The position numbers were made by a program, and so were the translations under genes. 64,000 nt of DNA from UBA6115 sp040776985 (GTDB lineage: Bacteria > Bacillota > Clostridia > Christensenellales > Aristaeellaceae). Numbering within the stretch: the stretch's first letter is position 1; each line of letters opens with the position of its first letter. Below are positions 40,285-49,704 of the stretch, in pieces. The notes beneath the pieces are model-generated. The model saw only the letters and a list, made by a program, of their open reading frames with translations. It ran no database searches and was not told the origin of the DNA. Location of the stretch: the NCBI GenBank assembly GCA_040776985.1, contig JAXGZL010000002.1, forward strand, positions 744,001-808,000, in the 5' to 3' direction.

Positions 40285-42093
40285 TCAGTCATCGCCCATT
40301 TTCAGGACGGCAATAAAGGCTTCGCTGGGCAGCTCCACGCTGCCAAACTTGCGCATCCGCTTCTTGCCTTCCTTCTGTTTTTCCAACAGCTTCTTCTTTC
40401 GGGTGATGTCGCCGCCATAGCACTTGGCCAGAACATCCTTGCGCAAGGCCTTCACCGTTTCCCTGGCGATAACCTTGCCGCCAATGGCGCCCTGAATCGG
40501 GATTTCAAACTGCTGACGCGGGATCACGTCCTTCAGCTTTTCCGCAATCCCCCGGGCCCTGCCATAGGCCTTGTCCCGGTGGACAATCATGGTGAAGGCG
40601 TCGCAGATCTCCCCGTTGAGCAGGAAGTCCAGCTTCACCAGGTCGCTTTCCTCATAGCCGGTCATCTCATAGTCCAGGGAGGCATAGCCGCGGCTGCGGC
40701 TTTTCAGTTGATCAAAGAAGTCGTAGATCACTTCATTCAGCGGCATGTCATAGGTGAGCCTCACCCGGTCGCCCTCATACTGCATGTCCTTGAACACGCC
40801 CCGCTTGTCCAGGCACAGTTCCATCAGGGTTCCCACAAACTCCTGGGGGGTGTAGATGGTGGCCAGCACAAAGGGCTCCTTCATCAGGGCGATGTCATTG
40901 GGCTGGGGCATGTTGCTGGGGTTTTCAATGTGCAGCACTTCCCCGTTGTTCTTCTCAATCTCATAGATGACGTTGGGGACGGTGGTGATCAGCCCCAGGT
41001 CAAACTCCCGCTCCAGGCGCTCCTGGATGATCTCCATGTGCAAAAGCCCCAAAAAGCCACAGCGGAAGCCATAGCCCAGGGCGGCGCTGGTCTCCGGCTC
41101 AAAGGTGAGGGCGGCATCGTTCATGCGCAGCTTGTCCAGCGCGTCCCTCAGCGCCGCATAGTCAGCGCCGTCCGCCGGATAGATCCCGCAGTACACCATG
41201 GACACCACCTGTTTATAACCTGGTAGGGGGGCCGCAGCCGGGCGCTCCGCGTTGGTGATGGTGTCGCCCACCCGGGTGTCCCGGATTTCTTTGATGGAGG
41301 CGGCCACATAGCCCACTTCACCGGCGCTGATCTGCTCGCAGGGGACGAAACCGGGCTTCAGCTTGCCCACTTCCACCACATCAAACTCTGCCCCTGTCTG
41401 CATCAGGCGCATGCGCATCCCGGCAGTCAGGGTGCCCTGCATCACCCGCACATAGCAGATGGCCCCCCGGTAGTTGTCATACATGGCGTCAAATACCAGG
41501 GCCTGCAGGGGCGCCTCCGAATCGCCCACCGGGGGCGGAATCCGGGTGACGATGGCCTCCAGCACCTCCTCGATGCCGGTGCCCAGCTTGGCTGAAACCA
41601 GGGGCGCATCCTCGGCGGAAAGGCCGATCAGGTCCTCTATTTCCTTCTTCACCACATCCGGCTGGGCGCTGGCCAGGTCAATCTTGTTGATCACCGGGAT
41701 AATCTCCAGGTCATGCTCCAGCGCCAGATAGACATTGGCCAAAGTCTGCGCCTCCACGCCCTGGGTGGCGTCCACCACCAACAGCGCCCCTTCACAGGCA
41801 GCCAATGCGCGGCTGACCTCATAGGTGAAGTCCACATGGCCGGGGGTGTCAATCAGGTTAATGGTGTACTCCTGCCCGTCCCTGGCCTGATACTGCATGT
41901 TGACCGCCTTGGACTTGATGGTGATGCCCCGCTCCCGCTCCAGCTCCATGGAGTCCAGGATCTGGTCCATCATCTCCCGCTGGCTGAAGGCCCCCACCTT
42001 TTCCAGGATGCGGTCTGCCAGGGTGCTTTTCCCGTGGTCAATATGCGCAATAATGCAAAAATTGCGGATTTTGTTTTTTCTTTCAGTTCCCAT
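40285..42093 (-). CDS. lepA: Elongation factor 4 (LepA)
   Basis: Ribosome-associated GTPase involved in 30S assembly or back-translocation. The start at 42093 (MGTERKNKIRNFCIIAHIDH) gives 602 residues. GTPase motifs are AHIDHGKSTLADRI, DTPGHVDFTYEVSRAL and NKIDLASA, and the C-terminus has the LepA-specific KCYGGDITRKKKLLEKQKEG. It overlaps murC by about eleven bases, with GGAGG close before the ATG. Confidence 0.97.
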   Translation of the reverse strand: MGTERKNKIRNFCIIAHIDHGKSTLADRILEKVGAFSQREMMDQILDSMELERERGITIKSKAVNMQYQARDGQEYTINLIDTPGHVDFTYEVSRALAACEGALLVVDATQGVEAQTLANVYLALEHDLEIIPVINKIDLASAQPDVVKKEIEDLIGLSAEDAPLVSAKLGTGIEEVLEAIVTRIPPPVGDSEAPLQALVFDAMYDNYRGAICYVRVMQGTLTAGMRMRLMQTGAEFDVVEVGKLKPGFVPCEQISAGEVGYVAASIKEIRDTRVGDTITNAERPAAAPLPGYKQVVSMVYCGIYPADGADYAALRDALDKLRMNDAALTFEPETSAALGYGFRCGFLGLLHMEIIQERLEREFDLGLITTVPNVIYEIEKNNGEVLHIENPSNMPQPNDIALMKEPFVLATIYTPQEFVGTLMELCLDKRGVFKDMQYEGDRVRLTYDMPLNEVIYDFFDQLKSRSRGYASLDYEMTGYEESDLVKLDFLLNGEICDAFTMIVHRDKAYGRARGIAEKLKDVIPRQQFEIPIQGAIGGKVIARETVKALRKDVLAKCYGGDITRKKKLLEKQKEGKKRMRKFGSVELPSEAFIAVLKMGDD

Positions 42094-43507
42094 TATTCCT
42101 CCGTCCCTGGGCTGCCAGGCGTTCTTCCTCATGCTGCTGCATCTGGATGTTCAGCAGGTTGATGTTGCCGCAGCCCATGGTGATCACCAGGTCGCCCGGC
42201 TGGCCGTTTTCAAGCAGCCACCGCTCCACATCATCAAATCCGGGGGTCAGGTGCACCGTCAGGCCATTTTTGCGCATGCCTTCCACCAGCATGGTGCTGT
42301 TGATGTCCCCCGGGTCCTTTTCCCTGGCAGCATAGATTTCCGTCACCAGGGTGATGTCCGCCTCCTTTGTGCAGGTGAGGTAGGCATCAAACAGGGACTT
42401 GACGCGGCTGTAGGTATGGGGCTGCATCACTGCGATCACCCGGCTGCCCTGCATGGCGGCCATGCCAACCGCTACCTCCATCTCCGCCGGGTTGTGGCCA
42501 TAGTCATGGTACATGGCCATGCCCTTGATCATCCCGGTATGCTCAAACCGCCGGTGAACGCCTGAAAAAGACTGAAGGGCCAGGGCAGCCTTGCCCACAT
42601 CCAATCCCAGCTGATGGACCGCCGCCAAGACCACCGCCGCGTGCAGGGCATTGTGCAGCCCCCTGACCTGGAGGCTGACCCGGCACAGCGCCTGTCCCCG
42701 GTGCAGCAAGGCAAAGGAAGCGTTTCCCGCCTCGTCATAGCGCAGATCATCCAGCACATAGTCATTGCCAGGCTCTGTCCCAAAGGTAAACAGCTGCCGC
42801 TGGGCCTGCTTGGCCACCTTCAGCGCCCGGGGATCCTCCCCAAACACCAGGATCCTGCCATCTGGCGGCAGCTGGGCCAGAAACTGGCCATAGGCCTCTT
42901 CCACATGCTCCATGTCCCCATAGGTGTCCAGGTGGTCCTCTTCGATGTTCAGCAGCAAGGCCATGGTGACCGGCATGTGCAGAAAACTGCGGTTAAACTC
43001 GCAGGCTTCCGCCACGAACAGGTCCTTCCCGCCCACCCGCACGCTGCCACCAATGGCATCCAGGCTGCCACCGATGTGGACGGTGGGGTCTTCCCCCATC
43101 CCGGACAGCGCCAGGGCCAGCATGCCGGAGGTGGTGGTTTTGCCGTGAGTGCCCGCGATGCAGACCTGCTCCTGATAGCCTGCCATCAGCTCGCCCAGAA
43201 GCACCGCGCGCTCCATCTGCGGGATGCCCAGCTCACTGGCTCGCACCCGCTCCGGGTCCTCCTGCGGGATGGCGGCGGAATACACCAACAGCGCGGCCCC
43301 CTCCACCATTTGGGGATGATGCCCCGCCAGGGCGTTGATGCCAAGCTGACGCAAATGAGCCAGCGTATAGCCCTCATCCCGGTCGGTGCCGGAGACGATA
43401 AAGCCATCCTTCATCAGCATTTCTGCCAGCCCCGACATGCTGGATCCGCCGATGCCCACCATATGAACCCGCTTGCCGCGGTATGCATGGATGCCTGTTT
43501 GCTGCAT
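42083..43507 (-). CDS. murC: UDP-N-acetylmuramate-L-alanine ligase
   Basis: MurC adds L-Ala to UDP-MurNAc, the first peptide step of peptidoglycan synthesis. Features are VHMVGIGGSSMSGLAEML (UDP-binding Rossmann fold), AGTHGKTTTSGMLALAL (ATP loop) and MYHDYGHNPAEMEVA. The start at 43507 (MQQTGIHAYRGKRVHMVG) follows AGAGGT and gives 474 residues, a normal length. A longer frame to 43561 has no support. Confidence 0.95.
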   Translation of the reverse strand: MQQTGIHAYRGKRVHMVGIGGSSMSGLAEMLMKDGFIVSGTDRDEGYTLAHLRQLGINALAGHHPQMVEGAALLVYSAAIPQEDPERVRASELGIPQMERAVLLGELMAGYQEQVCIAGTHGKTTTSGMLALALSGMGEDPTVHIGGSLDAIGGSVRVGGKDLFVAEACEFNRSFLHMPVTMALLLNIEEDHLDTYGDMEHVEEAYGQFLAQLPPDGRILVFGEDPRALKVAKQAQRQLFTFGTEPGNDYVLDDLRYDEAGNASFALLHRGQALCRVSLQVRGLHNALHAAVVLAAVHQLGLDVGKAALALQSFSGVHRRFEHTGMIKGMAMYHDYGHNPAEMEVAVGMAAMQGSRVIAVMQPHTYSRVKSLFDAYLTCTKEADITLVTEIYAAREKDPGDINSTMLVEGMRKNGLTVHLTPGFDDVERWLLENGQPGDLVITMGCGNINLLNIQMQQHEEERLAAQGRRNNGN

Positions 43508-43564
43508 GGTTACCTCTTCAAAGAAAATACGCGTTTGCGTGATGGCATTATACCTTTGCACAGG

Positions 43565-44407
43565 CTATTTTACAAGTTGGCGCCTGCCCTGCTCCCTGGC
43601 GTAGCAGAACAGATACTGCTGGATGATGCCGGCGCTGCCGGGGAATCGGTCGAAGGGAAACCCATCCGGAAACTCGTTGCGCAGCACCCTTTCGATCCAG
43701 ACATCCACAGGGAAGGCGTCCATCCGATGATAGGCAAACAACATCACGCACTGGGCCACCTTCACCCCCACGCCGGACAGGGTCATCAGGGCTGTTTGCA
43801 GCTTTTCATCAGACAGGTCGTGCAAGGCATTGAGATCAGGCGTTCCCTCCGCCACCATCTGCGCCGTTTTCCTGATGTACTTGGCACGGTAGCCAAGGGA
43901 GCAGGCCAGCAGGCCATCCAGCGATGCTTCAGCCAACGCCACAGGCGTTGGGAAGGCGTGGATGCCCTCTTCAATCCGCTCGCCATAGCTGAGGCTCAGC
44001 TGCCTTACGCAGTGGCGGATGGCAGGCAGGTTTTTCCGCTGGGAGATGATAAAGGAGATCAGCGTTTCAAAGGGCTCCTGCTTCAGAATCCTGATGCCCC
44101 GGGCATAGTCCGCCGCATCATACAAGTAGCCATCCCCAGGATGAATCAGGGCATGAATCTGCTGATAATCCCGTTCCAGATCAAAGTATGTTTTCCAGAC
44201 GCTTTCAAAGGCATCCCGGGTGCAGGCAAAGTCAAACCAGCCTTCCCCCAGATCCTGTATTTTCAGGTACTCACCATGGGCAATCAGGCCCCAGCTGCCC
44301 GCCCCTTCCGGCAGAAGGCGAAAGCACTGGCCGCTGTCCGCTGTCCCTTTCAGGTCAAACCCTGGGATATATAAACGCACGGCGTTCTTTTTCCTTGTCC
44401 TTTCCAT
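43565..44407 (-). CDS. HhH-GPD DNA glycosylase (OGG1/AlkA-like)
   Basis: Base-excision glycosylase most like 8-oxoguanine DNA glycosylases. An N-terminal OGG-type domain (DLKGTADSGQCFRLLPEG) is followed by the helix-hairpin-helix LMTLSGVGVKVAQCVML, whose Lys is the likely Schiff-base residue, and the Asp in FPVDVWIERVL. The ATG at 44407 overlaps the preceding permease gene by 53 bases; a GTG at 44380 with AAGGAAAAAG upstream is an alternative. It is 280 residues. Confidence 0.88.
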   Translation of the reverse strand: MERTRKKNAVRLYIPGFDLKGTADSGQCFRLLPEGAGSWGLIAHGEYLKIQDLGEGWFDFACTRDAFESVWKTYFDLERDYQQIHALIHPGDGYLYDAADYARGIRILKQEPFETLISFIISQRKNLPAIRHCVRQLSLSYGERIEEGIHAFPTPVALAEASLDGLLACSLGYRAKYIRKTAQMVAEGTPDLNALHDLSDEKLQTALMTLSGVGVKVAQCVMLFAYHRMDAFPVDVWIERVLRNEFPDGFPFDRFPGSAGIIQQYLFCYAREQGRRQLVK

Positions 44408-45428
44408 GGAAATAGCGTACCAGGGTCAGGGCGGATGCCATCACAGGCACCCCCACGATCATGCCCAGCACGCCAAAGAGCGCGCCGAAAAAAAGCACTG
44501 AAAAAATAACCAGCAGCGGGTGCATGCCCACCTCCACCGCCAGAATTTTGGGGGAGAGCACGCTGGACTCCAGCTGCTGCACCACCACGATCCACAGCAC
44601 CATCCAGACCGCCTTGATGGGTTCCGGGCTGATCAGGGCCATCACCACAGGCAGGATGCCGCCAATCCAGGGGCCAAAATAGGGAATCAGGTCCAGGATG
44701 CCCGCCAGAATGCCGATGGTGATGGCGTTGGGGATGCCGATCACCGCAGCCCCGCTCCCGGTGGCCAGGCCCACAAACAGCGTCAGAATCAGCCGGCCGC
44801 GCACAAAGCCGCCCAGTACCTGGTTGATGTCCTTCCCCACCGTCTGGATGTTCTTCCACTGCGCCGCCTTGGTCCAGGAGCGGATTTCGGCGATGAAAAA
44901 GTCCCTGTCCTTGAGCATGTAAAACATCATGATAGGAATCAGAAACAGATCCAGCAGGCCGCCCAGGTTTGAGATCAACCCCGTCAGCATCCCCATCAAC
45001 GCCTGGTAGCCCTGGTTGGTGATGTCATCCACCGTCCGCCTGGCGTCCAGGGTGCCGGAAAAGGCGATGTTCAGCCGTTCCAGCAGGTTGATCAGGTCCT
45101 TCCTCACGTCTGCTATCACCGCTGGCATCCGCTTGATCAGCTCCATCGCGTCCCGGATGATGGAGGGCAGCACAAGAACCCCAAACAGCAGCATCAGCAG
45201 GAAGATGAACAACACAATCAAAAGGGAGGAGGCAATGCGCTTCATCCCCTTTTTCTGGGCAAAGTTCACCAGCGGGTTAAACAGGTAAGCCAGGATCAGC
45301 GCATAAATAAAGGGCTTCAGCGCCAGCCACAGCGCCTTTCTGGTGAAGTAAGCCAGAAAAATCAGCCCCGCAAACAGGAGAAACAGCGCAATCCGCCTGC
45401 GGTTTTCTGTCAGCCAGTCAGTCGCCAT
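44355..45428 (-). CDS. AI-2E family permease (YtvI/PerM-like)
   Basis: Membrane protein of 357 residues with about eight spans. AYLFNPLVNFAQKKG, GFVRGRLILTLFVGLATG and LIPYFGPWIGGILPVV are typical of the AI-2E exporter family, which also includes Na+/H+ antiporter-like members. Substrate unknown. A promoter-like pair (TTGTGA-N17-TAAGAT, 45483-45455) lies upstream. It heads a minus-strand group with the glycosylase, murC, lepA and the zinc-ribbon protein. Confidence 0.9.
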   Translation of the reverse strand: MATDWLTENRRRIALFLLFAGLIFLAYFTRKALWLALKPFIYALILAYLFNPLVNFAQKKGMKRIASSLLIVLFIFLLMLLFGVLVLPSIIRDAMELIKRMPAVIADVRKDLINLLERLNIAFSGTLDARRTVDDITNQGYQALMGMLTGLISNLGGLLDLFLIPIMMFYMLKDRDFFIAEIRSWTKAAQWKNIQTVGKDINQVLGGFVRGRLILTLFVGLATGSGAAVIGIPNAITIGILAGILDLIPYFGPWIGGILPVVMALISPEPIKAVWMVLWIVVVQQLESSVLSPKILAVEVGMHPLLVIFSVLFFGALFGVLGMIVGVPVMASALTLVRYFHGKDKEKERRAFIYPRV

Positions 45429-45454
45429 CTGTCCTCCTCAGCGTGTTTTGGTTC

Positions 45455-45483
45455 ATCTTAGCACAGCAAAGCCGCCATCACAA
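45455..45483 (-). promoter_or_regulatory. Candidate promoter upstream of the AI-2E permease
   Basis: TTGTGA (45483-45478) and TAAGAT (45460-45455) with a 17-base spacer. The -35 overlaps the end of the V-ATPase terminator. Confidence 0.45.
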
Positions 45484-45510
45484 TAAAAACCACTGGTGCG
45501 CCCAGTGGTT
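45481..45510 (-). terminator. Intrinsic terminator of the V-ATPase operon
   Basis: Perfect 9-bp stem AACCACTGG/CCAGTGGTT (45488-45496, 45502-45510), five-base loop, then TTTATTG on the minus strand. Confidence 0.8.
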
Positions 45511-45541
45511 AATATGAACTGCTCAGTCCAACATGCCTTCC

Positions 45542-46180
45542 TCAGGTGGCCCTTTCGGCGATCATGTCCTTCACCTTCATCAGCCGGGTGAGGGCGCCGC
45601 GCTCGTTTTCATCCAGCTTCATGGTGATGTAGCGGATGGTCTCCTCAAACTGGGGGATCATCACATACTCCAGGGCGTTCACCCGGCGGCGTGTCTTCTG
45701 GATCTCATCCGCCAGGAGGCTGGCTGTTTTTTCCTTTTCAGCCAGGGCGATGAGGTTGGGCAGCACCTGCCCCATGGTGGCAATGGCGTTGTCAAGCTGG
45801 GCTGAGGTTTCCGCCATGCCGTAGGGCAGCACCGCCTCCCCCATGCTGCCTTCATCCACCGTGAACGCCGGCACCCTGACGGAGAGGATGTTGCGCCTGC
45901 TCGCCCGGACCACTGCCTGCCTGGCCGGGTAAAGCAGCGCTTGGCGCAGGGCGCCTGGCTCCATCACGGCGCGGGCCAGGGCAAAGTCCTTCAGCGCAAA
46001 GCTCAGTTCCCCCTCCACCTGCTTGCGCAGGCGCAGGTTTTCCCGCACCAGCAGCATAAACTGCCTGACCAGCTCATCCCGTTTGTCTTTGAGCAGCTTG
46101 TGGCCCCGCTTGGCTGTCACCAGGCGGCGCTTCATCTGCGTCAATTCCATCCGGGTGGGGTTAACGTTTAAGACGGCCAT
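45542..46180 (-). CDS. ntpD: V-type ATPase subunit D
   Basis: Central-stalk rotor subunit of the V1 part. The 212-residue coiled-coil protein has the family N-terminus NVNPTRMELTQMKRRLVTAKRG and the closing QKTRRRVNALEYVMIPQF. It is the last gene of the operon, just after ntpB and before a strong terminator. Confidence 0.96.
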   Translation of the reverse strand: MAVLNVNPTRMELTQMKRRLVTAKRGHKLLKDKRDELVRQFMLLVRENLRLRKQVEGELSFALKDFALARAVMEPGALRQALLYPARQAVVRASRRNILSVRVPAFTVDEGSMGEAVLPYGMAETSAQLDNAIATMGQVLPNLIALAEKEKTASLLADEIQKTRRRVNALEYVMIPQFEETIRYITMKLDENERGALTRLMKVKDMIAERAT

Positions 46181-47584
46181 TTAGCCTTCCTCTCCTTCTT
46201 CCCTTCTGCCTTCCTCAACGGGCATAAACTCATCCAACAGGTCGTCCCTGATGCGCTTGAGTTCATTGCGCGGCAGGATGGTCAGCAGGTCCCAGCCCAA
46301 ATCCAGCGTGTCCACAATGGAACGGTCCGCCTCATAGCCCTGGGAAACATAGCGCTTCTCAAAGGCGTCGGCAAAGGCGGCATACTTCTTGTCCATATCG
46401 GTCAGGGAGGCCTCGCCCAGGATCACCGCCAGTTCCTTGGCGTCCTTGCCCCTGGAATAGGCGGCAAAGAGCTGGTTCATGGTGGCGGCATGGTCCTTGC
46501 GGGTCTTACCCTCGCCAATGCCCTTGTCCTTCAATCGGGACAGGGAGGGCAGCACGTCAATGGGCGGCACGATGCCCCTGCGGTGCAGTTCGCGGCTCAG
46601 GATGATCTGTCCCTCGGTGATGTAGCCGGTCAGGTCCGGGATGGGATGGGTCTTGTCGTCCTCCGGCATGGTCAGGATGGGAATCTGGGTGATGGACCCT
46701 TCCTTGCCGATGATGCGGCCTGCCCGCTCGTACATGCTGGCCAGGTCAGTGTATAGATAGCCGGGATAGCCGCGGCGTCCGGGCACTTCCTTGCGGGCGG
46801 CGGAAACCTCCCGCAGGGCCTCGGCATAGTTGGTCAGGTCGGTCAGGATGACCAGCACATGCATTCCCTTTTCATAGGCCAGGTACTCCGCCGCGGTCAG
46901 CGCCATGCGGGGGGTGGAAATGCGCTCAATGGCCGGGTCATTGGCTAGGTTCATGAACAGCACCGCCCGCTCAATGGCGCCGGTGCGCCTGAAGTCTGAA
47001 ATGAAGTAGTCCGCCTCTTCAAATGTGATGCCGATGGCGGCAAAGACCACGGCGAACTTGCTGTCCTGGCCCAGCACCTTGGCCTGGCGGGCAATCTGGG
47101 TGGCCAGCTGGGCATGGGGCAGACCGGAACCGGAGAACACCGGCAGCTTCTGGCCGCGCACCAGGGTGTTCAGGCCGTCAATGGCGGAGATGCCCGTCTG
47201 GATAAACTCACTTGGATAGTCCCGGGCGGCAGGGTTCAAGGGCTCCCCGTTGATGTCCATGCGCTTTTCCGGAATCACCGCCGGTCCGCCATCCTTGGGG
47301 ACGCCCATGCCGTCAAATACCCGGCCCAGCATCTCCATGGAGACGGACAGTTCAACGCCCCGGCCCAGGAAGCGGGCGGAAGCATTGTCAATGCGCAGGC
47401 CGTGGCTGGGCTCAAAGAGCTGGACCAGCGCCTTGTCCCCTTCCACCTCCAGCACCTTGCCCCGGCGGATTTCGCCGTTGGCCTGACGGATTTCCACCAG
47501 CTCGTTATAGCTGACGCCGGAAACCTGTTCCACCAGCATAAGCGGGCCAACCACCTCTTTGATGGTGCGGTATTCTTTGAGCAT
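46181..47584 (-). CDS. ntpB: V-type ATPase subunit B
   Basis: Non-catalytic nucleotide-site subunit of the V1 hexamer. Conserved blocks are QTGISAIDGLNTLVRGQKLP, GSGLPHAQLATQIARQA and PGRRGYPGYLYTDLASMYER, with no canonical P-loop as expected for B subunits. It is 467 residues, one base after ntpA. Confidence 0.97.
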   Translation of the reverse strand: MLKEYRTIKEVVGPLMLVEQVSGVSYNELVEIRQANGEIRRGKVLEVEGDKALVQLFEPSHGLRIDNASARFLGRGVELSVSMEMLGRVFDGMGVPKDGGPAVIPEKRMDINGEPLNPAARDYPSEFIQTGISAIDGLNTLVRGQKLPVFSGSGLPHAQLATQIARQAKVLGQDSKFAVVFAAIGITFEEADYFISDFRRTGAIERAVLFMNLANDPAIERISTPRMALTAAEYLAYEKGMHVLVILTDLTNYAEALREVSAARKEVPGRRGYPGYLYTDLASMYERAGRIIGKEGSITQIPILTMPEDDKTHPIPDLTGYITEGQIILSRELHRRGIVPPIDVLPSLSRLKDKGIGEGKTRKDHAATMNQLFAAYSRGKDAKELAVILGEASLTDMDKKYAAFADAFEKRYVSQGYEADRSIVDTLDLGWDLLTILPRNELKRIRDDLLDEFMPVEEGRREEGEEG

Positions 47585-47585
47585 C

Positions 47586-49355
47586 TTACTTCCCTCCCCG
47601 GTTGATGAGTGCTGTTGCCTGATTGGCCAGCTCGGTTTCTATTTCCTGGAAGTAGTAGAGGGAATCCTCCGGAATAAACTTCGCCCGGCCTATGCGCTCG
47701 CGCACAGGCATGTTGATGACATCAGACAGGTTGCATCCCGCGTCCAGCGCTGTCTGCCCCTTCTCGCCATAGTCCAGGATCAGGCGGAGCATCAGGAACT
47801 GTTTTTTCAGCGATGTATAGGTGTCAATGTCGTCAAAGGCGTTCTGGTGCAGATAGTCCTCACGGATGGAGCGGGCCACCTCCATGGTCAGCCGGTCCTT
47901 CCAGGAAAGGGCATCCGTGCCCACCAGGCGGACGATTTCCTCCAGCTCGCTTTCTTCCTGCAGAATGACCATGGTCTTGGCCCGCAGTTCGTTCCACTCC
48001 GGCGACACATTGTCGGTAAACCAGCCGGCCAGGTTGTCCACATACAGAGAATAGGACAGCAGCCAGTCAATGGCCGGGAAATGGCGTTTGTAGGCCAGCT
48101 GGGCGCTTAATCCCCAGAACACCTTCACGATGCGCAGGGTGGCCTGGGAGACAGGCTCTGAAATGTCGCCGCCTGGCGGTGACACCGCGCCGATGGCGGA
48201 GATGGAGCCCATGCGCCCCTCCTGCCCCAGGCAGGTTACCAGGCCGCCCCGCTCATAGAACTCGGCGATGCGGCTGGAAAGATAGGCGGGATAGCCTTCC
48301 TCACCGGGCATTTCTTCCAGGCGCCCGGACATTTCGCGCAGCGCCTCTGCCCAGCGGCTGGTGGAGTCTGCCATGATGGCCACCCGGTATCCCATGTCGC
48401 GGAAGTATTCCGCGATGGTGATGCCTGTGTAAATGGACGCCTCCCGGGCCGCCACCGGCATGTCAGAGGTGTTGGCAATCAGCACCGTGCGCTTCATCAG
48501 TGTTTCCCCGGTGCGGGGGTCATGCAGTTCCGGGAACTCCATGAGCACGTCGGTCATTTCGTTGCCCCGCTCGCCGCAGCCCACATAGACGATGATGTCC
48601 GCGTCAGCCCACTTGGCCAGTTGGTGCTGCACCACGGTTTTCCCGGAGCCAAAGGGACCGGGGATGGCCGCCACACCGCCGGAAGCCAGGGGGAACAGCG
48701 TGTCAATGACCCGCTGGCCTGTCACCATGGGCTGCTGGGGAAAGAGTTTTTCCTTGTAGGGGCGGCTTTGGCGAACCGGCCAGCGCTGAATCATCGTCAG
48801 CTTATGCTCGGTCCCGTCCTCTGAAACCACCACGGCGACGGTGTCAGTGATCACCGCCTTGCCCTCTTCACGGACCTCTTTCACCGTGCCGGAAATGCCG
48901 TAGGGCACCATGATGCGGTGCTCCACCACCGGGCTTTCCTGCACCGCGCCCAGCACATCGCCCGCTTCCACCTTGTCCCCCACCTTAACGCGGGGCTCAA
49001 AGTCCCATTTCTTTTCCCGGTCCAGGGAAGGCACTTCAATGCCGCGGGTGATGCGGTCGCCCGCCTTCTCCCGGATCAGCTGCAAGGGGCGCTGAATGCC
49101 GTCAAAGATGGACTCAATCAAGCCTGGCCCCAATTCCAGCGACAGGGGCGCGCCGGTGGACTCCACCGGTTCCCCCGGGCCCAGGCCGCTGGTCTCCTCA
49201 TACACCTGAATGGAAGCCTTATCACCGCGCAGCTCGATCACTTCGCCAATCAGCCTGTGGCGAGAAACGCGCACCATGTCATACATGCGCACGCTCGCCA
49301 TGCCTTCAGCAACGATCAGGGAGCCCGCGACTTTAACGATTTTTCCCTGGGCCAT
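47586..49355 (-). CDS. ntpA: V-type ATPase catalytic subunit A
   Basis: Catalytic subunit that hydrolyses or makes ATP. The P-loop is GPFGSGKTVVQHQLAKW, with GCGERGNEMTDVL and MADSTSRWAEALREMSGRLE. The start at 49355 (MAQGKIVKVAGSLIVAEG) gives 589 residues; the open frame further upstream only shadows ntpF. It contains the long non-homologous insert of A-type subunits (KEVREEGKAVITDTVAVVV region). Confidence 0.97.
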   Translation of the reverse strand: MAQGKIVKVAGSLIVAEGMASVRMYDMVRVSRHRLIGEVIELRGDKASIQVYEETSGLGPGEPVESTGAPLSLELGPGLIESIFDGIQRPLQLIREKAGDRITRGIEVPSLDREKKWDFEPRVKVGDKVEAGDVLGAVQESPVVEHRIMVPYGISGTVKEVREEGKAVITDTVAVVVSEDGTEHKLTMIQRWPVRQSRPYKEKLFPQQPMVTGQRVIDTLFPLASGGVAAIPGPFGSGKTVVQHQLAKWADADIIVYVGCGERGNEMTDVLMEFPELHDPRTGETLMKRTVLIANTSDMPVAAREASIYTGITIAEYFRDMGYRVAIMADSTSRWAEALREMSGRLEEMPGEEGYPAYLSSRIAEFYERGGLVTCLGQEGRMGSISAIGAVSPPGGDISEPVSQATLRIVKVFWGLSAQLAYKRHFPAIDWLLSYSLYVDNLAGWFTDNVSPEWNELRAKTMVILQEESELEEIVRLVGTDALSWKDRLTMEVARSIREDYLHQNAFDDIDTYTSLKKQFLMLRLILDYGEKGQTALDAGCNLSDVINMPVRERIGRAKFIPEDSLYYFQEIETELANQATALINRGGK

Positions 49356-49359
49356 GCTC

Positions 49360-49704
49360 TTATCCCTCTTTCTTCTCTTCTTGATTGAACAGTATATCCG
49401 CCCCGATGGCCTTGATGACATTCTCGCGCACCCGCGCCTCACCCAGGCCATCGGTTCCCATGATGCCGGGGATGGGAATAATCGCCACATCCGGCGTGTT
49501 CTCGTATCGCTCCAGCGCTTCCGGCGCCATGCGGGCTGCCTGCTCGGTGATAAAAATCACCGGCACATTGTCCTGGCTGAGCTTAAACAGGGCAGCCGTC
49601 ACCTCGTCCGCCGTCACGGCGGGGATGGTGACAAAGCCAATGGCCTTGAAGGCCAGGATGGCGTCCTCTTCCCCTACCACACCGATGCGCAGCTTATCTG
49701 ACAT
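49360..49704 (-). CDS. ntpF: V-type ATPase subunit F
   Basis: Small rotor-linked subunit that binds D. The start at 49704 (MSDKLRIGVVGEEDAILAFK) gives 114 residues. VIFITEQAARMAPE and IIPIPGIMGTDGLGEARVRE are family features. It overlaps ntpC by eleven bases. Confidence 0.94.
   Translation of the reverse strand: MSDKLRIGVVGEEDAILAFKAIGFVTIPAVTADEVTAALFKLSQDNVPVIFITEQAARMAPEALERYENTPDVAIIPIPGIMGTDGLGEARVRENVIKAIGADILFNQEEKKEG

Noticed and set aside
42614..44374. A 586-codon plus-strand open frame
   Set aside because: It lies exactly opposite murC and the glycosylase gene, which have clear motifs; the product is His/Gln-rich, as expected for a shadow frame in GC-rich DNA.
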